From Carnegiea gigantea (taxonomy: Eukaryota > Streptophyta > Magnoliopsida > Caryophyllales > Cactaceae): a DNA stretch of 64,000 nucleotides. Below are positions 21,844-33,545 of the stretch, piece after piece. The notes under the pieces are model-generated. The model was not told the origin of the DNA. It was given only the letters and a program-made list of their open reading frames with translations, and did no database searches. Position 1 is the stretch's first letter. Each line of letters opens with the position of its first letter. The position numbers and the translations under genes were made by a program. Location of the stretch: contig JAKOGI010001201.1 in the NCBI GenBank assembly GCA_029747015.1, positions 131,001-195,000 of the forward strand, written 5' to 3'.

Positions 21844-22146
21844 TCAGCCACTCCATCTTATCATCATGTTGCCACGTATATCAATCCCCATAAAAGCCCG
21901 AAGCAACTTATCAAATAAACTTGAATAATCCTCAAAAAAGTTAAAACCATTAGCAACAAGGAGGATGTTCCAAAGAAAAAACATCACTAGAATAGAAGTG
22001 AGAGCTCTCTTGAGCTTATCAAAGCTTTGGGCCCAATCATAAGGGTTGTAGACATGACAAACATTACTCAATGTAGTGGGTAAGGGCCTAGATGTTTCAT
22101 AAAAAACATGAATGCACAAATTAGGCATGAATCCTAAATCCTCCAC
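21844..22146 (-). pseudogene. hydrophobic KLLRA-motif ORF of the gag-only element
   Basis: About 100 codons. It contains FDKLKRALTSILVMFFLWN (a likely membrane segment), then FDKLLRAFMGIDIRGN. The order K-x-ALT, hydrophobic stretch, F-x-KL-x-RA matches the C-terminus of the ORF at 59938-60738 in the other Athila/Tat-type element. Upstream frames are broken. Function unknown; the hydrophobic stretch suggests membrane association (inference). Confidence 0.45.
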
Positions 22147-22149
22147 CCA

Positions 22150-22800
22150 GTCCTCAAGTCATATAGCCACATCAAGATCATGAGTCTGGTCAAAATTAGA
22201 GGCATAAATCATGCAAATCTACTACTCTAGGGAGGTGGACATTGAAGAATCCATAGAAGAGTAAAACAGCGATGACGAGGGCAAGAAGATAGCAGTGGGA
22301 ATGGACTTAGGAGGAAACTCATTAAAGACTAGCTCAATAAGTTTCAAATCATGAAGCATGACTTCAGCATACTCCTCAATATAAGGCTCCTACAAATGAG
22401 TCTCCTGAAGCGAATACTCCTTCTCAACAAAAATATCCTTTGAAACCACAACCCTATCGTGCTGTAACTCACAACTAGGCTTAACGACCAGTTTCTCACT
22501 CTTAGCATTCTCTCTCAAGGGAGACAAAAGAAAAGGTGCATTATCAAATACCATATCGTCCCCAAGAGTATCCCTAGTCTTAAGGTGAGGGTTGATCATT
22601 AGGGGATGCAATAAAGGAACACTCACGCCCTCAAAAGATATTTGATTAAAAGGGTGAAAGTTTGAGCTAATGCCGTAGTTCAAAAGAAAATCATAATAAT
22701 AAGAGGGAGGAATGTAATCATGAGGTTGAGGAGGTAAAAAAGAAGGAACTTCAAGTTGAAGCTCACAATGAAGCGTAGTAACCACCAAACCAATGAAGTC
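22150..22800 (-). pseudogene. degraded middle part of element ORF
   Basis: The minus-strand frame at 22788-22390 (PSFLPPQPHDYIPPSYYYDF, later FLLSPLRENAKSEKLVVKPS) is open for 132 codons. It then runs into broken frames joining the hydrophobic ORF. Pro/Tyr-rich, no known domain. It corresponds in position to the linker of the 59.9-60.7 kb ORF. Confidence 0.35.
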
Positions 22801-23778
22801 ATTAGGTAACTTGCCCTCATTATCCTCAAAAATTTTAGATACAATACTAGGGGCTTCCCTAATTGTGGTCTGACATATGTCTTATCACTTAAATCCTCGA
22901 GAAAGTCCCAAGCTTCGTTAGCATTCTTATAAAGAAACTCTCCCCCACACGTAGATTCAACTATTGCTGTAGTGCTCACATCCAAACCCTCACAAGCTAT
23001 TTGGCACAAATTCCATCTCTCTAAACCATGGTGAGGGCACTAGGTAAATAGCTCCTTAGACCTATTCATATACTTCAAAAAAGGCTCATGTTCAAGTTGG
23101 ACAAAAGAAAGGATTTCATTCCCAATTCTAATGGTCTTACTAGTGGGGAAGTATCTCTCAAGGAAGATAGCAACAAAAGAATCCAAGGATTTAATAGAAC
23201 CAACCTTAAGACCATACATCCACCTCTTAACATCATATTTGAGAGTAAAGGGAATGATTTCATCCTTACAATATTGTTTGGTAGCCTAGGCATGTGAATC
23301 AATGAACATACCTCCTCAAACTCACAAATAATCAAATAAGTTTCTTCAAAGGCCATAAATTTAGGAAGCATGCCCTCGTAATCTGGATTAAGCTCAAGTG
23401 TCACATCGTAGGGATAGAAGAGAGGTCAAAGCATGATTGCGGGGAAGCTTGTGAAGGACAGAAGTGATCATTCACTGAGCATGGTGGGTTGGGTTTCACT
23501 CTTTCAAGAATGGGCTCATCAAATTTGGTAGACTTGAGCTCAACATTGATCACATTTGTTTCCTCAAAATTTATAAGCCCATCATTAATATTCAAGGAGC
23601 CATAACTTTTTATGTTTTCAGTTTTTTCAAATTTTTGGGAATTTTTACATTTTCTATTTTTTTTTTTTTTGCGTTTTTCAATGTCATCCAAATAAGCAGT
23701 TACTCCATAACTACAGAGAAAAAATAAAGAAACAAGTAAAGAGACCACACTTGCACGCAATAAACTAAAGGGGAGCAT
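22680..23778 (-). pseudogene. Ty3/gypsy gag (Retrotrans_gag) remnant
   Basis: Three frames in order on the minus strand. First is an N-terminal part (ILERVKPNPPCSVNDHF, 23778-23401). Next is the start of the Retrotrans_gag domain (NPDYEGMLPKFMAFEETYLI ... FEEVCSLIHMPRLP, 23404-23290), and last its end (CGGEFLYKNANEAWDFLEDL, about 22950-22890). The middle is frameshifted. Gag would form the virus-like particle. Similarity to Athila/Tat gag is from memory. Confidence 0.6.
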
Positions 23779-23811
23779 ATGTACAAGAAGTGATTAACTT
23801 CTCACTACCGT

Positions 23812-23828
23812 CCACAGCAATGGCACCA
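23812..23828 (-). other. primer-binding site, tRNA-Asp type (mutated)
   Basis: Plus strand CCACAGCAATGGCACCA matches the plant tRNA-Asp 3' end at 13 of 17 positions; most changes are transitions. It lies three bases from the right LTR. Confidence 0.65.
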
Positions 23829-23831
23829 ATT

Positions 23832-25179
23832 TGATGTGTAGTTTTTCAGGGGGATAAGGGTAGAAATTTGTCGTCCTTTGAGATAATGCAGAAATCAAAT
23901 CACTAGTTATTTTCAACCCATTAAGTATAATCAACAAAACCAATCACTCATAAATTGTGATTTAAACATGATTAATTAAACTAAACTAATACAAAGCATA
24001 ATTGACAAAATCAACAAAAAACTGATATTAATAATAATAACTAACAAAACATATAATTAACTAAGAAAACATGAAATTTACTAACTAAAAGAACCGAGAG
24101 GAAGAGGAGTACCTCAAAACCTTGAAAATCCAACAATGGAGGTTGGCCTCCATTGTTGGAGCAAGTGGGTTATGATTGGAGGTGGATTCTCCACTTATTC
24201 TCACTAATCTAACTTAACTTCTACTAATCTAACCCATTGAGGGCCAAAAACTCAAACTAGTAAAAGTGGGGTTTCAAACCCTAGGATGGAGGAGGGAGAA
24301 AAAGCTAGAAATTTACATTCTTGAATAAACTAAACAAGAGATCAAGAGTAGATAGGAGAATAGAAGGATGATTAGGAAACGGAGGCACTAATTTCAACCC
24401 ATCAACAAAAAAAAGCATATAAATTTGGGCATTAAACTAGTCAACCAAACCCAACAGAGTAAGAACTTAAACGAAAATGAAGTTTAAAGAGAGAGAAAGA
24501 AAGCTAATTGCATCCAAGCTTCATTAATCTTGAAATGTGGCTGCAAAATAAAGGTAAATCTACACTAAGCTCTTCTAAACCCTAGGGTAAACCCTATTCT
24601 AAAAATCTAAAAATTGGATCTTTACACAAATGGGGGAAGGGGCTTTAGATAGATCCCGATGCAGCAGGTTTGGTACGATCGTGCCGAGTGGCATGGGTCA
24701 AGGCAGGGCGAGATAGGGGTGGCAAGGGCAAGACATACGGCACGGGCACCTCGTGCCAAGGTTTTGAAATTCTGCACATAAATAGGGCATAAATAGGATC
24801 TGGCAGGGTCGCGCCACTTGGCACGGGCACCCCACTCTACTTGTCACTAGCAGTCCTTACCCCTGTCACTAGCTGCCTTTGCCATCTGGCGCTGGCAGCC
24901 CATGCCAGATATCTGTAGTATTCTTCTTATGTATTTCTTGCACTATTTTTGTGCTTTTTGAGCCGGGATTGCTTCATGGTTATCACAGGTTATCCTCCAT
25001 GATTTTCTGGGTTAACGTGCCTAACTTTTGGCATGCCTTACACTAATTATCTGCCATGTGTGTAATTTTCTTTATTACCTACCAAATCAATAAAACACAA
25101 ATAAATAAGCTAATTTCCTAATTATTTGAGCTAAATCTAGGTAGTATAGGAGTATAAAATTTGCACATTTGGACCCCCA
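23832..25179 (-). repeat. right (5') LTR of the gag-only element
   Basis: About 1.35 kb; partner of 19005-20322. It carries a GGCAC/GTGCC palindrome region at 24656-24920 beside a degenerate TATA-like site near 24645. Confidence 0.8.
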
Positions 25180-27040
25180 ATATGAAGATGCTAGAAACAA
25201 AATGCAAGCTATGAAGGATGAAAGTGATAAGAGTATGGAGACAATGACTTCTGCACTCCAAGACTATGGTGAATAATCTCATGAAAAAGAAATTGATGAT
25301 GAAGAAGAGGGGAAAGATAAGAGTGAAAAAGGGAAAAAAGGACGAAAAAAGCACTCCTGTAGTGGATTCGTGGGTGGATCGTACAAAGTAGTTGGTAGTA
25401 GAATCATCTATGTCCAATAATTACTTTAGCAATTACGCAAGATTCACCTCTATTCCAAAAGGGAAATTGCCTCCTAAATTCACTATACCAAACATAAAAT
25501 TTCATAGAACTGAAAAATCTAATCACCATGTGAGGAACTTTGTCAATGCCATGGCTCTGAAAGGAATTGACAAAGACATCTTTCACATTATATTCCCTAG
25601 ACTTACGGTAAGGATGTCATGAGGTCGTACAATGCTATGGACCTACAAAAGGTCATGAGTTGGGAGGCCCTATATAGAGAAGTCTTGCATCAATATTCAT
25701 ACAATAGTGACCTCCTAATCATTCTCATAGACCTGAAGAATGGATGGCAAAGGCTGCTCACGTCGTAGATCGACCCTTAGAAGCCAATCAAGCAAGGTTC
25801 ATTAGAAACTTACATCCCACGTATAGGTAGCTCCTACGGTTTACAGTCTTCGACCGTTTCTCTACACCGAGGAATGTAGTAATGCTGGTGGAGGAGGAGC
25901 TACCCGGTGAAGTACCTACCAAAACTGGTTGGAAAAGTAACTACTAGAATAAGGAAAAGAAATTCGGTAGTTCTTTCAACAAAGAAGTGCATGTTTTAAA
26001 TTGCTACATAGAGTATACCCCTATCGGGACTACCTATGTGTGGTCATTGGAATGTCTGCTAGTTAAAGAAAAGATTGATCTCACTAAAATCAAACCAAAA
26101 ACCAAAGTAACTTGGTAGGGAAAATACTTTGATTCAACTAAATAATGCAAGCATCATCAGGCTCGGGGGCATGCCACTGACAGCTGTTGGACCTCAAAGA
26201 CCAGTTAAAGCGAATGTCTAAGTCAGAATAGCTACCTTTGCATAAGCTGCTCAAAAGCATAAAAACAACAAAAACCCACTTGGAGACCATGATAACATCT
26301 TCACTGTTAGCAACAATCCTGAAAATAAGTGGGACCCCTTAGTATATACACAAAACAATAGCAAACCAAAGCCCATAGCTTGTCCTCCTACACAGCATCA
26401 GAGGTCTGTGGTCTATGGGAAAGTGATGAGGAAGATGTGTATAACACTCAAGGGGAATTTTGGCTTGATGAAGAGGGTGATGAAGATTTATAGGGGGAAG
26501 ATGAGAAGGAAACTCTCAGGTAGAAGGAGATCGAGACCAGGACCAATATCTCATAAAAGCTGGGCAATATTAAGCCAAAGATGGCCTAGCAAGCCTTAGA
26601 AAAAGAAAATGGATAGAGTTCAACAAAGATGACCCTGTGTTAAAATAGTTAAAGAAACTTAAAGTTAACTATTTGGCAACTCATAGTGGCTTTGCAAAGG
26701 CGCAGGTAGCTCCTGATCAAAGAATTAAATAAGATAGAGCTATCGCCTGACACCATACCTGAGGAAATGATAGTCTTAATCACCACTGGTAAAGGCAATG
26801 TAACCTTTAATAGTGAAGATCTTTCACTAGGAGGCACAGTATACAACAATGCTTTATATTTAGTTATGACTTGTGTTCAGAAACATGTACCCCTTTCCCT
26901 AGTGGGTAAGGGGTCAGCTATGAACATCTACTGTTAGAGGATTACAAAGAGCTTGGGAATCAAGGAAAGTGAATTTTTAACTCTCTTGACACATCTTCAA
27001 GCATATGATGACTAAAAAAGATTAGTTTTGGACACTATAA
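25180..27040 (+). pseudogene. Tat/Ogre-type gypsy gag and protease remnant
   Basis: Plus-strand fragments in gypsy order. 25180-25330 gives a charged coiled-coil-like stretch (YEDARNKMQAMKDESDKSME). 25392-25622 gives KLPPKFTIPNIKFHRTEKSN, the start of a Tat-type gag core. 25623-25740 continues with SWEALYREVLHQYSYNSDLL. 26700-27040 gives a protease-like block: NVTFNSEDLSLGG, YLVMTCVQKHVPLSLVGKGS (where a D-x-G-S active site is expected, so mutated), KSLGIKESEF and LQAYDD. Many stops. This is the downstream continuation of the gag start at 18843, separated by the 19005-25179 insertion. No RT or integrase of this lineage follows. Confidence 0.5.
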
Positions 27041-30000
27041 TGATGAGAAGGCTTTCAAATTGGCTATTCTTGAGATAAAAGGGTATGCATCCTTACAGTA
27101 AGAAAACTTAAAGAGGAATAGAGTAAAATAGGTGAAACTTAAAATCAAGACTTGGTCCAAGCTCAAAAAACACATGGGAAAAAGGTTCCTACCACCTTTC
27201 TATAAGCAAGAACTGCACCTCAAGATCACTACCCTTAACCAAGATAACCTTAAGGTTGAAGAATATATTAGAGAGTTTGAACAACTCCAAATGAGGGTCA
27301 GATTAAACGAAGAGCCTAAGCTTAAAATATATAGATTCATCAAAGGTCTCTTCCCTAACATAGCAAACAAGTTAGACTTTAACCTTATCTCTCATTTGAT
27401 GATAATTGCAATCTAGCCATTAAGGCCGAGAAACAACTTAAGAGTAGAAAACCTTTCCCTACTCCATCCACAAAATAAAGGATTTTCTTCTCACCCAAAG
27501 TCCGAGACTATTGCAACCACACCAAGGCCATTACTAGTGAGCCTACAAAGAGGTTGGAATGGAAGAAATGCATCAAGTGTTATGGCTAGGGTCACTTCCA
27601 GGCCGATTGCCTGAATATAAAGACTCTCACCATTAGAGAGATAGAAGAGATCCAAGCTCTTGAAGAAGAGACTGGTGATAAAGAGTTTGAAGATAAGGAT
27701 CCTACTTTGGTCATTCCAAATGTGAGTGAACTTTTGGTCATTCAAAGAGCGCTCGATATCGGAGAGGCTCCTTATGAACTAAGCCAAAGAGAGCAAATCT
27801 TTCAAACCCGATGTATCATTGGAGGCAAGGTATGTGAGATCATCGTTAATGGTGGAAGTTGCACAAATGTGTCTTCCTTAATGCTTACTGACAAGCTTCA
27901 AGTACTAACCAAGGTGCATCCAACCCTCTACACCCTTCAATGGGCCAAGCAAGGGAGTGAGGTCATTGTTTCGAGACAAGCTCTTATTTCATTCTTGGTT
28001 GGACTATGTAATAAAGAAGTGTTATGCGATGTACTTCCAATAAATGTATGTCATTTGTTACTTGGTGGGCGTTAGTTGTTTGATAATCATGCAATTTATG
28101 ATGGGTATGCCAATACAAATGCATTGAAACACAAGGGTCATAACCTTACTTTGACCCCATTACATCCACCTAAACCCCTCATATCTAAGCAAGGGGAAGG
28201 GAAGTGAGAAAAGCCTATACATGAGTGAAACACAGGTGGAGATAGTCATTAGTAAGAGCAAGCCCTTATTTGCCTTACCTATATTAGAATCAAACACAAG
28301 TGAGGTAGTAAACCCATACACCTCCTAGCTCAATCACTCTTGAAAAAGCTGAGGATGTATTCCGTAATAATTTACCTCCGGTGCTCCCTCTTTTAAGAAG
28401 AATTAAGCACTAAATTAATCCCATTTTGGTGCTCCTTTGCCTAACAAGCCAGCCTATTGATGCAATCCTAACGAGTTAAAGGAACTACAAAGGAAAGTCT
28501 AAGAGTTGCTTGACTATGAGTACATTAAGGAGAGCCTGACTACTTACTTAATTCCTGCCCTTTTGGTGCATAGAAAAGATAGGACTTAGCGTATGTGTGT
28601 TGACTCTAGGGCTATAAACAGCCTCACCATCAAGTTTAGGTTAATCATTCCTCAAATGGTTGATGTGCTTGATGAATTGTATAGGTCCAATAACTTCTCC
28701 AAAATTGATCCTAGGAGTGGATAGTGCCAAATTATAATGAAAGAATGTAATGAGCAGAAAATTACTTTCAAGACCAAGTCTAGGTTGTATGAGTGGCTTG
28801 TTATGCCTTTTGGTTTGTCTAATGCTCTTAGCACCTTTATGAGACTTATGAGTGAGGTTTTGAGGCCTTTCCTTGGGAAGTTTGTTGTGGTATATTTTGA
28901 TGACATTTTGGTCCACAGCCATGATAAAATTGTCATGTAGAGTATCTCTCCTAAGTTTTTCAAGTCTGGAGGCAACAAAAATTATATGCTAATTAAGAGC
29001 TTGAGAAATATGACCTGTTCGCATCTCAAGTTATTTTTCTTGGCTATGTTGTCTCGAGAGGGGGCATGCAAGTGGATGAGTCCAAAGTACAAGCCATCAA
29101 GAGTTGGCTCGTACCTACCTCTATTATGAAAGTGAGGAGCTTCGATGGCTTAGCATCTTTCTATCTGTAGTTCATCAAATACTTTAGCTCTATCATGACC
29201 CCGTTGACCGAGTGTATGAAGGAGCAAAGTTTTGAACAGACAAAGGGCACCTAAAGAGCCTTTGAAACAATCAAAAGTAAGGTATGCTTGGCTCTTATCT
29301 TGGCTCTTCTTAACTTTAGGCTCCTCTTTAAAGTTGAATGTGATGCTAGCTGTGTTGGCATTAGGGTTGTCCTTACCTAAGCCAAATAGCCCTTGGCCAA
29401 TTTTAGTGAGAAGTTGAGAGGCCCCAAACTTAATTACCCCACTTATTACAAGGAGTTTTACGCTATCATTTATGCGCTTGCCAATTGGCATCACTAGCTC
29501 AAGCCAAAGCGCTTGGCAATGCATTCGAATCACAGGGCCTTATCTCTCATCAATAGACAAGCTAAGCTTAATTTAAGGCATGCCAAGTAGGTCGAATTTC
29601 TCCAATCATTTTCTTGGAAACACAAAGATGGTAAGGAAAATGTGGCGGCCGATGTAATCACAAGAAGATATACTCTCCTCTTTACTTTAGAGGTCAATAT
29701 CTTTGTATTTTACACCATCTAAGAACTTTACAAGGAAGACAAAGATTTCCAATGAATTATTACAATCCCTAAGAATCATGACTCCTATACCTTATAAGAT
29801 GAGTTTTTCTTCAAGCATACCATGCTATCTATTCCTAGAGGCTGTCTAAGGGAGTTACTTATAAAAGAGGGCCATAGTGGTGCATTGAGAGGTCATTTCA
29901 GCATCAACAAAATAATTAAGATCTTAAAGGAGTACTTTTATTGGCCTTGAATGGCAAGTGATGTTCATAAAGTTATCTCTAAATATGCTATATGTCATAA

Positions 30001-31095
30001 GGCCAAGAGCACCTTCTATCAAGGGTTTTATACACCACTTCCAACATAAAATAGCACTTTGGAAGATGTAAGTATGGATTTCATTTTGGGTCTCCTAAGA
30101 ACCCAAAGGGGTCATGACTCAATCATGGTTATGGTTGACCAGTTCTCCAAGATAGCCCACTTCATTCCATATCATGAGAGTGATGTTGCTTCTCGTATTG
30201 CTCATCTATACTTCAAGCAGGTCATTAGGCTACATGGCGTGCCACAAAGCATTTTCTTTGATAGAGATATCAAATTTCTTTCCCATTTTTGGGGATGTTT
30301 ATGGAGATTGTTGGGAACCAACCTCTTATCTTGCACTATTTGTCACCCTCAAACCAATAGACAAACAGAGGTTACCAATTAGACTATATCTACTATCTCT
30401 AGCGGATTAATGAATAAGAACCTCAAGGAATTTGATTTAAAGCTTTCTCATGCTGAGTTTGCTTATAACTGGGCTCCTAATTGCACTATATCCCACTCTC
30501 TCTTTGAAGCTTATTATGGAGTCAATCCTCTTATTCTAATAGACTTTCTTCATCTTCCCATTGAGTATTGGGCTAGCTTTGAGGCCAAAGAGAGAGCTAG
30601 GGAAATGAAGAAGCTCCATAGGCAAATTTGAGCTCAAATAGAAAAGGTCAATGCCTCCTACAAAGCTAGAGCAAACAAGCATCAAAGGTCTATGGTTTTA
30701 AACCTGAGAGATTTGGTTTGGTTGTACCTAAGAAAGGGGAGATTCTCTTCTACAAGATAAAAAAAACTCATGGCCCGAGGAGAAGGCCTTTTCAAGGTGC
30801 TTGAAAGGATTGGAGATAATGACTATAAGATGGAGCTTCCAAAAGCCATGAAGATGAGCACCATTTTCAATGTGGGTGATCTAGCTCCATATGTGGATAG
30901 TGACTTTGTGGATTTGAGAGGAGATCCTTCTCAAGAGGGGGAGGACGATGCATACCAAGCGCCAAACCAACTCTTGGCTACACCCTCATCTACACAAATG
31001 TTTAAGTCAACCTTCTTTTCTCAAGACGGTCATGGCTACAACACTTCACTCTGCTTTAACTTGGCTTCCCACCTTCCAAACTATGTCATATAGGA
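27030..31095 (+). pseudogene. Ty3/gypsy polyprotein (second lineage), decayed
   Basis: Domains in gypsy order, broken by about a dozen stops and some frameshifts. Gag 27030-27420 (WSKLKKHMGKRFLPPFYKQE). CCHC zinc knuckle about 27569-27610, with a TAG inside it. Protease 27800-28080 (NGGSCTNVSS, catalytic Asp replaced by Asn). Reverse transcriptase about 28570-29330 ([30 protein letters not shown] active site kept). RNase H about 29330-29680 (FKVECDAS). Integrase 29830-30640 (GHSGALRGHF, SMDFILGLLRTQRGHD, HPQTNRQTEV). C-terminal GPF-like module 30760-30900 (EGLFKVLERIGDNDYKMELP). No chromodomain was recognised; the lineage is probably a chromovirus (for example CRM- or Reina-like), not settled here. 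There is no 5' LTR. Confidence 0.85.
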
Positions 31096-31099
31096 TGAT

Positions 31100-31550
31100 T
31101 TAATAAAATCATAGGTCAGCTTTCATTTTAATTCTCCTAAAGTGATAAAAACCCCTAGAGTGCAAGTTTTTATTCGAAAAATTGCTGAATTTGGGCCAAC
31201 TTTAAATTGTGGCTAATGAGACCTAATCGATGCAAACCTGGGCTTCACAGATTCCCTAAGATGACTGTTTTAGCCTTATGAACTAATATTAAGAGAAGTG
31301 GGCCAAATATATAGGGTATATATAAAATTTCAGTTTTGGACCAATTTGAAATTTTGGCCTTAATTGAGGAGGATACAATTGCAGTCTTTGAGATTACTTA
31401 GCATAACGTGATTGTACACATAACAAGAAAGATTTACCAAGTGGTGGGGCCTCGATTGGTGAAGTATAACCTTCTAAAAGCTCCCTAGAAGGTGGAGGAT
31501 GAATCCTGGAAAATCTAACTTATCTTAATTATAATTATCTTAGCATCTTG
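31100..31550 (+). repeat. 3' LTR of the gypsy element, left part
   Basis: Non-coding. It matches the LTR at 50.4-50.85 kb: TAATGAGACC, ATGCAAA, TTCCCTAAGATG and TTTTGGCCTT occur in the same order. The LTR is cut by the CACTA insertion and continues at 44228. Its left edge may overlap the end of the coding region (about 30.95-31.13 kb). Confidence 0.65.
31548..31550. repeat. CACTA target site duplication TTG (left)
   Basis: TTG precedes CACTACAAGAAA; the same TTG follows the other terminus at 44225-44227. Three-base duplications are standard for CACTA elements. Confidence 0.9.
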
Positions 31551-31580
31551 CACTACAAGAAACAATGGCTTTTGCAACAT
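31551..31580 (+). repeat. CACTA left terminal inverted repeat
   Basis: CACTACAAGAAACAATGGC, then CTTTTGCAAC. It pairs with the right terminus over about 28 bp with small gaps. Confidence 0.9.
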
Positions 31581-31740
31581 TCATTTGGACAACATTTTTT
31601 ATTAATGTTACAATAAATACCTTATAGCAACAGTATCAAATAAGTTACAATAGAGTTAAACCTAATGCAATGATTTATTAAAAAATGTTGCCAGAACATA
31701 GCAAGGCAACGTTTTTGGCATTTTATTTTTGTAACCGTAG
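31580..31740. repeat. CACTA left subterminal repeats
   Basis: Repeated GCAAC/GTTGC words in both orientations (GCAACA near 31627, ATGTTGCCAG near 31685, GGCAACGTTTTTGGC near 31707). In CACTA elements such motifs bind the TNP1/TNPA-type protein; that role is by analogy. Confidence 0.6.
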
Positions 31741-33449
31741 CAATCTCCAAAATTTTCATGCAGGCGCGCTTTATTTCATTTACCCAGTGAATGTAATGAT
31801 AGGGAAATAAAAGCAAAAAGGGAAAGGAAATAACCAAAACAGCCTGCTTTCTTGGGTAGAAGCTTAAGCCGTGAACCCCAAAACCTAAATAGGGTTTTCA
31901 GATTTCAGCAGATGATGTTCCGCATTTCACCTGTGAAGTTGCATCTGAGTTTCTGCTCCATGGTGTTCTCCATTTTAGTCGAATTCAAGGTTAATTTCGT
32001 TTGAGTCTGGCAGATTACATCCTAATTTCACCTTCAACATCAGCACAAGACACATTGGGGAAGCTACGGTTTGAGTTGGTGAAGCTGTCTCAGGAATTCA
32101 CCCCCAATTTCGTGTAGATTGCACCATCTACACCTAAATTCATCTGGGCTTTCTCCCTCTTTGGAACTTTAGCAGCCATTCGACCTTCATTAGTCTCAGT
32201 TCAGGTGTATATCTGTGTTCTTTCCTAAATTTTTGTTCCTCTGTTTACACAGCATGAGAATATTTTGTGTCTGTTTGCTCCAATTAGTTTAATTTCACTT
32301 TTCTTGTGAGGTTTTGCTCCATAAATGATCTGAGTAGCTTACTGTCATTTGTAAGTCTCGCTTTTCTTTCTTCAAGCATCTCATATTCCTTGCCTTGACG
32401 TTTCTGTCGATTAGGGTGAAGTTAAAGCATTATGCTAGGTGTTATTTCTGGATTCAGAATTCTGTTTTTAAGATTTTAGGTCAGCTAGTTAAGCATTATA
32501 TACGGGTGTGATGTGATAGTCAGTTAGCAAGACTTTGGGATGTTTCATACTTTTGGTTTGATTTGAAGTTTCTGAATTTCATGATGTTTGAAAATTGGGA
32601 TGGTTGAGGATGGGACGAAGTTGTGTATGTTGGAATGCAGAGTTATTCAATAGTTTTTGAAGGTTTTCTTAGTGAATTTGTTTTTCAAAGTATTGTCATT
32701 TAAAAGTCCCCTTTGCATCATGTACCTCAGTTCTTGAACCCTTCCTGTCTGCCTTGTTCTGTTAGCTGCGTGGATGCAGGTTGTTAATTCAAGTGATCTT
32801 CTTCCCTGTTTATACCATCTCTAATTCCCTGTGTGGATGGGAGTTGTTATGTTGGATCCTAACTTTGAAAAGCAGTGTCTACCTGGTTATATACAACAAA
32901 AGAATTTGACAATATTTTGAAGAAGAAACAAAAAACAAAAAGGAAGGAAAACAGAACATCAGCCATTGTGCTTGGTGGTCAAATTTTTGGAACTTGGACT
33001 TCAGCTGACTCTTTGGCTAATTCATGAACCTTGGACTTTAGCTAATTCTTGGAAAATTTATGTTGATAAAATGGTTTTACATATGAATCATCATGCTTCC
33101 AAGCTAGTAACTTAGGCATGCTAATGGGCTTCTAGTTATTGTCCTTAAAACAGTTTTGCTGTAAATTTATATCCCATATTTCCTTCTATGCAGTCTTTGT
33201 GACATGGCTAAAGCCTTCACTATTAATTTCAAGCTCAAATCAATCATGGTTCTCCAGACGAGTTAATATGTGACCATGATGACTTGTTTTACCTTGCAGT
33301 TTACTTTCATTAATTTTTCTGATTATTACTTGCCTCTGCTGTGTAGATTTTGATTTGAAAGCAGCCTTTTTTTTGCCCCTCCTGGAGCTGTTTTATCTTG
33401 TGACATTGTATTGCATACTCATCATAGTACGATTGAGCCATCATGCATA

Positions 33450-33545
33450 ATCACGTACGCCGTCAGTTTCGGCGGCGTTGCCCCCGAACCCCCAAACCAG
33501 GGCGCGTCGCCCCTGGACCCCGACTCGCTGACCGATCAGCGAGAC
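33450..33545. repeat. GC-rich patch with perfect hairpin
   Basis: About 95 bp of strongly GC-rich sequence in an AT-rich element. It contains runs of CCCCC and a perfect 8-bp stem, 4-nt loop hairpin CTCGCTGACCGATCAGCGAG at 33524-33543, followed 11 bp later by CTAG. Origin unknown; an inserted small repeat is possible. Confidence 0.6.

Larger units (their letters stand above)
19005..25179 (-). mobile_element. Athila/Tat-type Ty3/gypsy element, gag-only (non-autonomous)
   Basis: Two similar about 1.3-kb LTRs (19005-20322 and 23832-25179) flank about 3.5 kb of internal sequence. The primer site next to the right LTR resembles the 3' end of tRNA-Asp, as used by Athila-type elements, and sets minus orientation. 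The internal part encodes broken gag (23778-22680) and a hydrophobic ORF (22146-21844). No protease, reverse transcriptase or integrase was seen, so it would need enzymes from elsewhere. LTRs show many substitutions and indels, so it is old. An exact target duplication was not found (TATAG left, ATATG/TATGA right). It sits inside the gag of the plus-strand Tat element. Confidence 0.75.

Noticed and set aside
28641..28978. Minus-strand ORFs over the gypsy reverse transcriptase
   Set aside because: Antisense of the RT domain containing the YFDD motif.
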